DNA from: UBA2185 sp964564625
GTDB taxonomy: Bacteria > Desulfobacterota > Syntrophia > Syntrophales > UBA2185
NCBI GenBank assembly: GCA_964564625.1
Contig: CAZMBE010000053.1
Coordinates: forward strand, 1-11,092
Reading direction: 5' to 3'
Length of the DNA stretch: 11,092 nucleotides
In this document: in pieces, positions 5,104-11,079 of the stretch
Numbering within the stretch: the stretch's first letter is position 1
Layout: each line of letters opens with the position of its first letter
Position numbers and translations under genes: made by a program
Notes under the pieces: model-generated
The model's database searches: none
Told to the model about the DNA's origin: nothing
What the model saw: only the letters and a program-made list of their open reading frames with translations

Positions 5104-5265
5104 ATGGACTTCTGGAGGATCCTGTCGCTGCTCACTGCGGCCGGGGTGGCCTGGCTGGTGTACCAGCGGCGCCTGGAGGCCAGATCCGCCTCCTGCGCCG
5201 CGGCGCCGGCGAAGGCCGGTACGACCGTAGAGGAGCAGGTAGCCGCAATTCTCGCTGCCGATTAG
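5104..5265 (+). CDS. 53-aa single-span membrane protein, paralog A
   Basis: ATG 5104 follows GCGGAGGCGAAC. The N-terminus (FWRILSLLTAAGVAWLVY, residues 3-20) is one membrane helix followed by QRR, predicting an Nout/Cin-type anchor. An Ala-rich linker leads to a C-terminal motif TTVEEQVAAILAAD. The same length, layout and C-terminal motif recur in the peptide at 5754, on the other side of the 142-aa beta-rich protein. This suggests both are virion membrane proteins that contact the same partner through the EEQVAA helix. Function is inferred from context only. Confidence 0.7.
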   Translation: MDFWRILSLLTAAGVAWLVYQRRLEARSASCAAAPAKAGTTVEEQVAAILAAD

Positions 5266-5290
5266 CTGGAGAAGAACGAGGAGGGATAGC

Positions 5291-5719
5291 ATGCCGGTAA
5301 AACCCATGGAGTTCACCGTCGATCAGAACGACGCCAACGTCACCAAGTCCAACGGCACGGCGGCCGTCATGAGCGACATCTTCGTCTACAAAGTGCCGCG
5401 GCACACCGTCGTCGAGCTGAGGCCGAGCGACATCCTGTCGGCCTACCTGAAGGACGCCGCGGCCGAGGCCCTGGCCACCGATCCGTTTGAGCTGGTCGTC
5501 CGGGATCCCAACGTACTGACCCAGGAGGTGATCGCCTCAGGCCAGTACGCCATCATCAAGGAGTTCCAGGACAACAACAAGACGAAGAAGCTCGGCCAGG
5601 CGCGGCTGATCAAGAGCGACTTCCAGATCGCGTTGCGCGTCAAGGCCACCACCGTCCTGGTCGTCGCGACCTGCTACTTCCAGCTCACCGCCAAACGCTG
5701 GGCGGAGGTCCTGGGGTGA
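5291..5719 (+). CDS. 142-aa beta-rich protein, candidate small major capsid protein
   Basis: ATG 5291 follows a GAGGAGGG ribosome binding site. There is no membrane segment or signal. The chain reads as a series of beta strands (DIFVYKVPRHTVVELRP, PFELVVRDP, SDFQIALRVKATTVLVVATCYFQLTA) with one short helix region (DILSAYLKDAAAEALA), compatible with a single jelly-roll. Its size is near that of the small capsid proteins of the P23-77/SH1 group (from memory, about 170-185 aa). It lies downstream of the packaging ATPase and between two paralogous membrane peptides, where a capsid gene would be expected. I see no sequence signature that proves it, so this is inference from fold pattern, size and order. 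Scaffold or minor capsid roles are alternatives. Confidence 0.7.
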   Translation: MPVKPMEFTVDQNDANVTKSNGTAAVMSDIFVYKVPRHTVVELRPSDILSAYLKDAAAEALATDPFELVVRDPNVLTQEVIASGQYAIIKEFQDNNKTKKLGQARLIKSDFQIALRVKATTVLVVATCYFQLTAKRWAEVLG

Positions 5720-5753
5720 GAGCCGCCCGAACGCGGGCAGAAGGAGGCCGTGC

Positions 5754-5915
5754 GTGAACAAGAATCTGCTCCTGCTGCTGTCGATTGCCGCCGGGCTGTA
5801 TTTCTGGCACCGATCGCGGCAGAAGACGGCTGACACCGGTGTCACCGCCACCGAAGCCGCCAGCACCGAGTCCCAGGTGGCCGCCATGATCTCCGCTGAC
5901 TCCGGGGTGGCGTAG
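5754..5915 (+). CDS. 53-aa single-span membrane protein, paralog B
   Basis: GTG 5754 follows a strong AAGGAGG at 5741-5747 with six bases of spacing. Residues 4-18 (NLLLLLSIAAGLYFW) are one membrane helix followed by HRSRQK. A Thr/Ala-rich linker leads to STESQVAAMISAD, closely similar to the C-terminal VEEQVAAILAAD of the peptide at 5104; seven of fourteen aligned residues are identical and most others are similar. Both are exactly 53 aa. A duplicated virion membrane protein is the likely reading. The next gene starts one base after its TAG. Confidence 0.7.
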   Translation: MNKNLLLLLSIAAGLYFWHRSRQKTADTGVTATEAASTESQVAAMISADSGVA

Positions 5916-5916
5916 C

Positions 5917-6339
5917 GTGGCCGAGACCCTCGTAGCTTCCGGAGGCGCGCTCAACCTGGGCGCGCTGTCGGGCTATGAGAGCCGGTATGCCGAGGGAGAC
6001 AGGGGCCGGCTGGATGTCAGCCTGCGCACCGGTCTCCCGGCGCCCGTCGTCGACGGGATCGAGGCCTCCATCCGGGCTGGCGGCGCCGTGCTCACCGAGC
6101 CGCTGTCGATGGCGGGGAGCGTCCTGCGCGTCCGGTTCGAAAAGCGCCTGGGCGCCCTCGCCATCATCGCTGCGGCCATAGCGGCGGCCATAGTCGTGGT
6201 GACGCTGGTGCTCTCCTGGAAGCTGTGGCGGTTGGACCCGGTGACCGCCCTGACGGCCGGGACCCTCTGGCTGGCCCTGATCGTCGGCGGCATAGCCCTG
6301 GTCTCCTCGCTGTATCTGCGCCGGAGCGGAGGCGGATAG
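5917..6339 (+). CDS. Two-span membrane protein with soluble N-terminal domain (140 aa)
   Basis: GTG 5917 is one base after the preceding TAG. Residues ~1-75 form a soluble alpha/beta domain (GDRGRLDVSLRTGLPAPVVDGIEASIRAGGAVLTEPLSMAGSV in two strands and a helix). Two hydrophobic spans follow: ~77-101 (ALAIIAAAIAAAIVVVTLVLSW) and ~112-134 (TALTAGTLWLALIVGGIALVSS), then a short basic tail. With both ends on the same side it would sit in the host membrane or the virion membrane. I do not recognise a named family; location in the middle of the virion operon suggests a membrane structural or assembly protein. Its stop overlaps the GTG of the next gene by one base. Confidence 0.7.
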   Translation: MAETLVASGGALNLGALSGYESRYAEGDRGRLDVSLRTGLPAPVVDGIEASIRAGGAVLTEPLSMAGSVLRVRFEKRLGALAIIAAAIAAAIVVVTLVLSWKLWRLDPVTALTAGTLWLALIVGGIALVSSLYLRRSGGG

Positions 6340-7343
6340 TGCGCGTGAACTACGTGTGGGCGGGACTGGCGGCCCTGGCCCTGGGCCTGGGCGCCTGGTG
6401 GCTCGCGAGGAAGCAGCCATCAAGCGAGATCCGGGAGCAGGCCAAAGTGCTGCAGGAACAGAACGAGCAGCTCACCCAGCTTGAAGCCATGGCCGCTGCG
6501 GCCGCGGCCAAGGCCCAGGAGGCGGTCAACCAGGCCCAGAACGCGGCCGATGCCGCCGGGACCAATACCTCCGCCACCAGCTACCTGGATGCGGAGGGGG
6601 ATAACTCGGCCGCCCAGGGGGCCGCGTCTACGTCTCCAGGAGATGCCGCCGCTGCTGCGGCCGCGGCCCAGGCAGCCGCGCGGGCGGCCGCCGCCAGGGC
6701 GGAGCTGGAGAGATCCATGGCTGCCCAGCTCACGGAGGCGGAGTCCGCCGCGGCCAAGGCCAGGACCTGCCTGCAGACGGCCTACGGCTCCTACCAGCAG
6801 GCCATGGCCGCCTACGCCGACTATCAGGCCTATATCAACGCCAGGATGACGGACAAGTTGCAGATCTGCGGCTACCTGCACAAGGACGGGAACCAGAAGG
6901 GCGCCGTCAAGGCCTTCCGGCTGGGCGACACCAAGCTCTCGGACTTCAACGATGTCGCCTCGTCCTACACCCTCTTCCCGGGGTACAAGTTCCTGCTGTT
7001 TGAGCATGGCGACTTCTCGGGAGGTACCTTCGGCTGGGTCTACGGGAACAACCCCACCAATACCGGGGAGCTGACCGGCTTCAATGACCGCGCATCAGCC
7101 ATTCGCTGCCAGGCCTACCCCAACGCCAATATCTTCGTCTCCAACCTGGCCGCCAGGCGCGCCGAGGCGGACCGCATCAAGCTGGAGGTCACCAACTGCC
7201 AGGCCGCCCTCAACGTCTGCATAGAGAGGGTGCAGAGCATCATCGACCAGATCCGGGCCTACAACGTCCTGTCCTCCCGGATCAACACCACCGAAGCATC
7301 CCTGGTTGCCCTGAGGGGCTACGTGGCCAGCATCTCAGTCTAA
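6339..7343 (+). CDS. Membrane-anchored coiled-coil protein with beta/gamma-crystallin domain
   Basis: GTG 6339 is chosen because GGAGG at 6328-6332 is spaced six bases from it (334 aa); GTG 6345 is the alternative. Residues ~5-23 form one membrane helix (YVWAGLAALALGLGAWWLA) followed by RK. Residues ~30-170 are Ala/Gln/Glu-rich and predicted coiled coil, broken by a Gly/Ser/Thr stretch. Residues ~174-258 match a two-motif beta/gamma-crystallin domain: aromatic/Gly strands (YLHKDGNQKGAVKAF; GYKFLLFEHGDFSGGTFGWVYG) and two N/D-N/D-x-x-S-S-type calcium sites, NDVASS (204-209) and NDRASA (249-254). The rest is again helical. A stalk or spike anchored in the virion membrane, with a calcium-stabilised head, would fit. 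The crystallin call comes from visible motifs and has not been checked by search. Confidence 0.75.
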   Translation: MRVNYVWAGLAALALGLGAWWLARKQPSSEIREQAKVLQEQNEQLTQLEAMAAAAAAKAQEAVNQAQNAADAAGTNTSATSYLDAEGDNSAAQGAASTSPGDAAAAAAAAQAAARAAAARAELERSMAAQLTEAESAAAKARTCLQTAYGSYQQAMAAYADYQAYINARMTDKLQICGYLHKDGNQKGAVKAFRLGDTKLSDFNDVASSYTLFPGYKFLLFEHGDFSGGTFGWVYGNNPTNTGELTGFNDRASAIRCQAYPNANIFVSNLAARRAEADRIKLEVTNCQAALNVCIERVQSIIDQIRAYNVLSSRINTTEASLVALRGYVASISV

Positions 7344-7353
7344 GGGGGAAACG

Positions 7354-8295
7354 GTGATCACCGAAGCGCTTCTTGCCGGCATACTCGGGTCGCAGTGGGC
7401 CATCGCCCGGAAGATGGGCGTGGCGGCGGAGGATATCAAGCAGTCCATGACCAGCGGCATGGCCCGGCAGCTCATTGCCCAGGGCATGATCCCCTACGAG
7501 ATCCCGGAGGGCCTGCGGCCCTTCAGCCGGGTGGAGCTGGACCTCTCGTCCGCCCGCACCATGGAGGAGCTGTCCATGGCCGGCCAGTGGCTCACCGTCG
7601 AGAGCTGCACCGGATCCGATGTCGCCTGCACCATCGACCAGCGTGGCGACGCCGGCAGCCCGGATCCCCTCTACCTGGACAGGGTGACCTCCATCAACTA
7701 CCCCTTCAAACGCCTTTACCTCTCACATAGCGCTCAGCCTGGCGCGGTCTGCAAGCTCCTCATCGGCCGGGCGGCCCTCCGGATCGACAAAGAGTCCCCG
7801 ACCCTGGCCGCCATCAATACCACCCTGGGATCCATACTTACTGCCCTGTCAGGCCTGGAGACGGAGACGCTAAGCCCCTCCCTGCTCCGGTGGGGCATCG
7901 ACATGAGCGACATTGCCAAGTGGCCACTGGGACCGGATCCGGTTTGGGCCTATGGTTTGCCCCAAATGGGCGGTGCGATCACCCCCGGGGATGCGTATGT
8001 TGGTGTCGAGGTGCCGCCCGGACAGACGATCGCCGTGTTCGGGATTTCCGTTGGCGCCGGGGAAGCGGCGTCATTCGGCCTGATGCCTTTTTCAGCGGGC
8101 GGTGACACTACTATGGCTCTCTATCAGATTGGTGGCGCGGGGACCATCATGATTGTCTCCCCTGTAGCCCTCATACGGTGGACAAATGTGACAGGGAATA
8201 CTGTCCCCGTGGGCTTGTTTGCTGCGAGTGTGCCCCCCGGGCCGATGACAATGTTTCAGGCCAACATGCTGTACAATCTGGGCGTGCTGGCCTGA
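7354..8295 (+). CDS. 313-aa beta-rich virion protein, candidate large capsid or vertex protein
   Basis: GTG 7354 follows AAGGGGGAA. Residues ~1-50 are helical (AEDIKQSMTSGMARQLIAQGM). Residues ~57-145 look like one beta-barrel: FSRVELDLSSA, GQWLTVESCTGSDVACTID, PLYLDRVTSI, FKRLYLSHSAQPGAVCKLLIGRAALRI. The 'pFkrlYLshsAQpGavckLliG' block resembles a barrel motif I associate with phage structural proteins. A helical linker (SPTLAAINTTLGSILTALSGL) joins a second Gly-rich beta region (about 205-300: VGVEVPPGQTIAVFGISVGAG...). Two beta domains in ~300 residues would suit the large capsid protein of the P23-77 group (from memory ~290 aa), or a penton/spike. Only two bases... one base separates it from the next gene, so they are co-expressed. 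Precise role is undecided. Confidence 0.68.
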   Translation: MITEALLAGILGSQWAIARKMGVAAEDIKQSMTSGMARQLIAQGMIPYEIPEGLRPFSRVELDLSSARTMEELSMAGQWLTVESCTGSDVACTIDQRGDAGSPDPLYLDRVTSINYPFKRLYLSHSAQPGAVCKLLIGRAALRIDKESPTLAAINTTLGSILTALSGLETETLSPSLLRWGIDMSDIAKWPLGPDPVWAYGLPQMGGAITPGDAYVGVEVPPGQTIAVFGISVGAGEAASFGLMPFSAGGDTTMALYQIGGAGTIMIVSPVALIRWTNVTGNTVPVGLFAASVPPGPMTMFQANMLYNLGVLA

Positions 8296-8296
8296 C

Positions 8297-9256
8297 ATGG
8301 CTGCGCCCACAGTGTCCTCCATCGATCCCGCCTTCGGTCTTCCCGGCCGGCAGCACTACATCACGGTCAATGGCGCTGACCTGGCCGATGTCAGTGCAGC
8401 CGATTTCGGCGCCGGCATCACCGTCAACGCCATCAACGTCGTCAACGACTACCAGGTCGTGGTAGACCTGACCATAGACGGGGGCGCCAGTCCAGGACCT
8501 CGTGACGTTACGCTCACTAACCCCGATGGCAGCGGGACGCTGGAAGCAGGGTTCCGCGCGTCGAAAGGGTATCAGCTCGAACCCGCCTCATTCGTGGAGA
8601 TCTTAGGCGAGGATGAAGACTGGTTCCTGGCGAGGCAGAATGGCACCAGTATGAGAGAGGAACCGGCACCCGGCTATGGCCTCCCCGCCCTGACCACAGA
8701 CACGCCCTGGCATATTCCCAACGAGTACCACGTATCCCGGATATTCGCCGCCTTCAGTCTTTCAGAGGTACCTCTCAACGAAACCATCCTGGCGGCCCGC
8801 CTGGTTGGATCCGGGAGAAACAGCTATTGGGGAGAAGGGGGCGGCCCCGGAGGCATGCTGGGCTACATACGGACCTACGCCTTCACCGGCTACTATCCCT
8901 TCAGCGTCGGGGACTTCTACGAGTTTGCCGGGCCGTACAGCGACCCTGTTGAGCTGTCGTCCGGGCCAAGCAAACTGCCCTTTGAGATGCCCCTGGTCCA
9001 CCTCAGCGTGCTGGATACCATTGCGAGCTATCGCAATTCTGGGAGCGACTTCCAGGTAGTCCTCCGCTGCAAAGGAGATGCCGAGGCCATCTTCCCGGAC
9101 TGGAATGATTCGTACGAAACCTGTGACACCGAGTACGTCAGCGGGCTGAAGTTGATAGTTGAGACCGACGGCGGACCAGCTCCCCCGGCCGGGGCAGCCA
9201 TAGCGTCTGCAGTTCCAGTGTTCCGGGCGTTCCCGCCGACGTGCATCGTGGTGTAA
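8297..9256 (+). CDS. IPT/TIG-domain spike-like protein (319 aa)
   Basis: ATG 8297 is one base after the preceding stop. Residues ~4-88 are an IPT/TIG Ig-like domain: PTVSSIDPAFGLPGRQHYITVNGADL...GASPGPRDVTLTNPDGSGTL. Residues ~130-290 resemble a DNRLRE/lectin-like jelly roll: YHVSRIFAAFSLSEVPLNETILAARLVGSG parallels the 'R.fl.Fdls.lp....I..A.L.l' signature, and the end DTEYVSGLKLIVE parallels its closing 'pkLvve' strand. A Pro/Ala segment and a hydrophobic tail ending TCIVV finish the protein. There is no signal peptide. IPT/TIG plus a carbohydrate-binding-like domain suggests host recognition at the virion surface. Domain calls are from motif reading; receptor unknown. Confidence 0.72.
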   Translation: MAAPTVSSIDPAFGLPGRQHYITVNGADLADVSAADFGAGITVNAINVVNDYQVVVDLTIDGGASPGPRDVTLTNPDGSGTLEAGFRASKGYQLEPASFVEILGEDEDWFLARQNGTSMREEPAPGYGLPALTTDTPWHIPNEYHVSRIFAAFSLSEVPLNETILAARLVGSGRNSYWGEGGGPGGMLGYIRTYAFTGYYPFSVGDFYEFAGPYSDPVELSSGPSKLPFEMPLVHLSVLDTIASYRNSGSDFQVVLRCKGDAEAIFPDWNDSYETCDTEYVSGLKLIVETDGGPAPPAGAAIASAVPVFRAFPPTCIVV

Positions 9257-9273
9257 GGAGGAAAAGGAAGAGT

Positions 9274-9429
9274 ATGAAAGCTTTCAGAAATCAGGTCCTG
9301 ACCATGTGCCTGCGCAATGCCACCATCAGCCACTGCGTGACCGTGCTCTGCCGGCGCCGGCTCAATCACACCCCCCTCTTCGGCAATCATTTGAGGGCGG
9401 CCTGGAGGAGCCTCAGTGGCGGACGGTAG
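9274..9429 (+). CDS. 51-aa basic hypothetical protein
   Basis: ATG 9274 follows purine-rich AAGGAGGAAAAGGAAGAG; the best GGAGG is about 12 bases away, slightly long. The peptide (MKAFRNQVLTMCLRN...) is basic, with three Cys and no clear membrane span. No family is recognised. Its last 14 bases overlap the next small gene. G/C at third positions is weaker than in neighbours, so it may be only a spacer ORF; kept because it fills a 160-bp gap in an otherwise gene-tight operon. Confidence 0.45.
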   Translation: MKAFRNQVLTMCLRNATISHCVTVLCRRRLNHTPLFGNHLRAAWRSLSGGR

Positions 9430-9586
9430 CGAAGACCTGCGGAGCGAGACCATGCGCTGCATCGGCCAGATCGCGGTCTCTGTGCTCGCCCTGGGCGGGG
9501 GTATAGCGATCGCCGTCCTGCTGCCGGAGCAGCGGGCCTGGGGCATCGGCATGATCGGCACCGTCGTCGGCTACTGGCTGAGATGA
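9416..9586 (+). CDS. 56-aa two-span membrane protein, possibly holin-like
   Basis: GTG 9416 follows GGAGGAG (9404-9410) with five bases of spacing. The peptide has an acidic N-terminus (VADGSEDLRSETM), one hydrophobic helix (IGQIAVSVLALGGGIAIAVLL), a short polar turn (PEQRA) and a second hydrophobic segment (WGIGMIGTVVGYWL) ending in Arg. Two short spans in a small protein late in the virion operon fit either a minor virion membrane protein or a holin. No lysozyme or peptidase gene lies beside it, so holin is only a suggestion. G/C preference at third positions is strong, supporting this frame. Confidence 0.65.
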   Translation: MADGSEDLRSETMRCIGQIAVSVLALGGGIAIAVLLPEQRAWGIGMIGTVVGYWLR

Positions 9587-9596
9587 GGAGGGCGGC

Positions 9597-9890
9597 ATGA
9601 TCAAAAGTATCTACCTCGCGGACATCGGTGACCTGCTGGTCAAACAGGAAGGCTGCTGGCTGGCGGAGAGTCCATCGGATGCCATCGCGGCGGCCGCAGC
9701 GGTGGGATTCTTCGGCGCCACGCCGGTTGGTCAACAGGATTATCCAGGTGACGCGCTGAAAGAGGACTATGAAGCGGGCGACCTGGAAACCGAGGAGGAG
9801 ATCATCTCCGCCATCAACGCCACCAACACTATGGTCAACAGCCTGCGCACAGCCCTGATTGCCCTGGGGCTGGTTGCCGGCGAGGAGTAG
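9597..9890 (+). CDS. 97-aa acidic virion-operon protein with helical C-terminus
   Basis: ATG 9597 follows GAGGAGGGCGGC. The N-terminal half has strands and a short Ala-rich helix (DAIAAAAAVGFFG). The acidic middle (YEAGDLETEEE) leads to a C-terminal helix EIISAINATNTMVNSLRTALIALGLV. A final 'i.ain..n..vnsLr.aLialGLv' helix is widespread at the ends of small phage head-fibre or decoration-like proteins and is thought to form trimers; I recognise the pattern but not a named family. It has no membrane segment. Position near the end of the operon fits a minor capsid or fibre component. Confidence 0.68.
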   Translation: MIKSIYLADIGDLLVKQEGCWLAESPSDAIAAAAAVGFFGATPVGQQDYPGDALKEDYEAGDLETEEEIISAINATNTMVNSLRTALIALGLVAGEE

Positions 9891-9901
9891 AAAGGAGCGG
9901 A

Positions 9902-10006
9902 ATGAGCATCGGATTTCCCACTATGAAGTCGCGGCGAGCCAGGCGCAAGAAGGGTCCCCGGCGCCGGCGCGACTCCAAGGGCCGCTTCGTGCGCAAGCGC
10001 AAGTAG
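9902..10006 (+). CDS. 34-aa protamine-like basic peptide
   Basis: ATG 9902 follows AAAGGAG at 9891-9897. After SIGFPTM the peptide is almost wholly basic: KSRRARRKKGPRRRRDSKGRFVRKRK is split by a single acidic residue, with about two-thirds Arg/Lys. A highly basic peptide at the end of a virion operon suggests DNA neutralisation during packaging, by analogy with the short basic J protein of microviruses or core proteins of other viruses. It could also bind nucleic acid in regulation. The ribosome binding site and position make it likely to be a real gene although it is very short. Confidence 0.68.
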   Translation: MSIGFPTMKSRRARRKKGPRRRRDSKGRFVRKRK

Positions 10007-10029
10007 TTGTGGACCAGGTCGCAGAACCA

Positions 10030-10059
10030 CCAGGGCTGGCAGTAGGTTGTCAGCCCTGG
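10030..10059. terminator. Hairpin between convergent genes, possible bidirectional terminator
   Basis: CCAGGGCTG (10030-10038) pairs perfectly with CAGCCCTGG (10051-10059) across a 12-nt loop. It ends exactly at the stop codon of the integrase (minus strand) and lies 23 bases after the last virion-operon gene (plus strand). No U-run follows on either strand, so intrinsic termination would be weak; it may instead protect 3' ends. Confidence 0.5.
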
Positions 10060-11034
10060 CTACTTAAGACCCAGGTTGTCGCCCAGGCAATGCTTAGCCT
10101 GCTGCCGGAGGGCCCGGCGAGCTCTGGTCTCCCTGGCATAGTGGGCCGACATCTCGATCCCCTTGTGGCCCAGCAGGTACTGCAGCTCATCAAGCTGGAT
10201 GCCCTGTTCAGCCATGTACCCGGCGAAGGTATGGCGAAAGAGATGCGGGTAGCACCGCTCGCTGATACCGGCCCTGGCGGCCAGGCGCTTGATGATTCGA
10301 TAGATCCCATCCACTTTCAGCGGGGTGCCTTCTTCCGTCAGCCAGACGTGATCGCTGTTGTGAGGCCGCTCTCTCAGGTAGCGCCAGATGGCCTTTGCGG
10401 CCTGCTCTGACAGTAGTTGTATCCGCTCGACATTCCCCTTTCCCATGACGCGGATCAGCCGACCGCGCAGGTCTAGATCCTTGAGCTGCATCTTCTGCAG
10501 CTCTCCTTCCCTGATCCCTGTGGAATACAGGGTGAGGACCATGGCACGGTCCCGAATGCCATTGGGGCCAACGCAGCCTTTCTCCAGCAGATCCTTGATG
10601 GCGGATGGGGATAGGTTTGGCTTCACTCGCTGCGGGAGCTTGGGTGCCTTCAACGCTAGAGGGCTGGCAGCGAGGTATCCTTGCCTCGTGCACCAGTTCA
10701 GGAAGGCGCGCAGGGCCCGGTAGCGGGAGTGGGCCGCGAAGATGTGTCCATCCTCCCGGGCCGCGAAGTATCCGCGGATGGTGGCCGGCGTAATGGAGGA
10801 GATCTCCGTATCGGCGCCAACCATCTCCTGGAAAGGCCGCAGGAACGATTGGTAGAAACGCAGGGTCTGGGCGGACTTGCCCTCGATATGGCAGTCCATG
10901 ACGAATTCCCCGACCGCGTCCCTCACGGTTTTGGAAGTCAGCCGGTCAACAACCGCCTTTTTACGCATGAACTCCAAAAAGTCAGCCGGACGAAAGGTCA
11001 GATTTTCCCAGTTATTCCCTGGATCTATATTCAT
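10060..11034 (-). CDS. int: Tyrosine recombinase (integrase) of the element
   Basis: The 324-aa protein has a SAM-like N-terminal core-binding domain at about residues 33-125 (TSKTVRDAVGEFV...FLNWCTRQGY) and a C-terminal catalytic domain. The active-site set is complete: Arg175 (STGIREGEL), Lys199 (VMGKGNVER), His264 and Arg267 (PHLFRHT), His290 (LLGHKG) and the nucleophile Tyr299 (SAHYA). It would integrate and excise the element at the adjacent tRNA-Lys gene. The ATG at 11032-11034 directly follows the tRNA's encoded CCA, so no Shine-Dalgarno can exist for this start without lying in the tRNA. Met23 (10966-10968) is an alternative, preceded by a poorly spaced GGAG. The gene is convergent with the virion operon. 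XerC/D of the host is ruled out by its location at a tRNA next to phage-like genes and by the extended N-terminus. Confidence 0.9.
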   Translation of the reverse strand: MNIDPGNNWENLTFRPADFLEFMRKKAVVDRLTSKTVRDAVGEFVMDCHIEGKSAQTLRFYQSFLRPFQEMVGADTEISSITPATIRGYFAAREDGHIFAAHSRYRALRAFLNWCTRQGYLAASPLALKAPKLPQRVKPNLSPSAIKDLLEKGCVGPNGIRDRAMVLTLYSTGIREGELQKMQLKDLDLRGRLIRVMGKGNVERIQLLSEQAAKAIWRYLRERPHNSDHVWLTEEGTPLKVDGIYRIIKRLAARAGISERCYPHLFRHTFAGYMAEQGIQLDELQYLLGHKGIEMSAHYARETRARRALRQQAKHCLGDNLGLK

Positions 11035-11079
11035 TGGTGAGGCGCACAGGACTCGAACCTGTAACCGGCTGATTAAGAG
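11035..11079 (-). other. Presumed attachment site at the tRNA-Lys 3' end
   Basis: Tyrosine recombinases encoded next to a tRNA 3' end commonly use the anticodon or T-arm region as crossover site, with a direct copy at the far end of the element. The int gene touches the CCA here, so one att copy should lie between the anticodon loop and the CCA. The partner copy was looked for at the left edge of the window and is not there. Exact limits are a guess. Confidence 0.45.

Noticed and set aside
6420..7007. Minus-strand Gly/Leu-rich reading frame
   Set aside because: Shadow of the Ala-rich coiled-coil gene; repeat-like composition only.
9416..9586. Firm holin assignment
   Set aside because: Two short spans fit, but there is no adjacent lysin and the operon is rich in virion membrane peptides.
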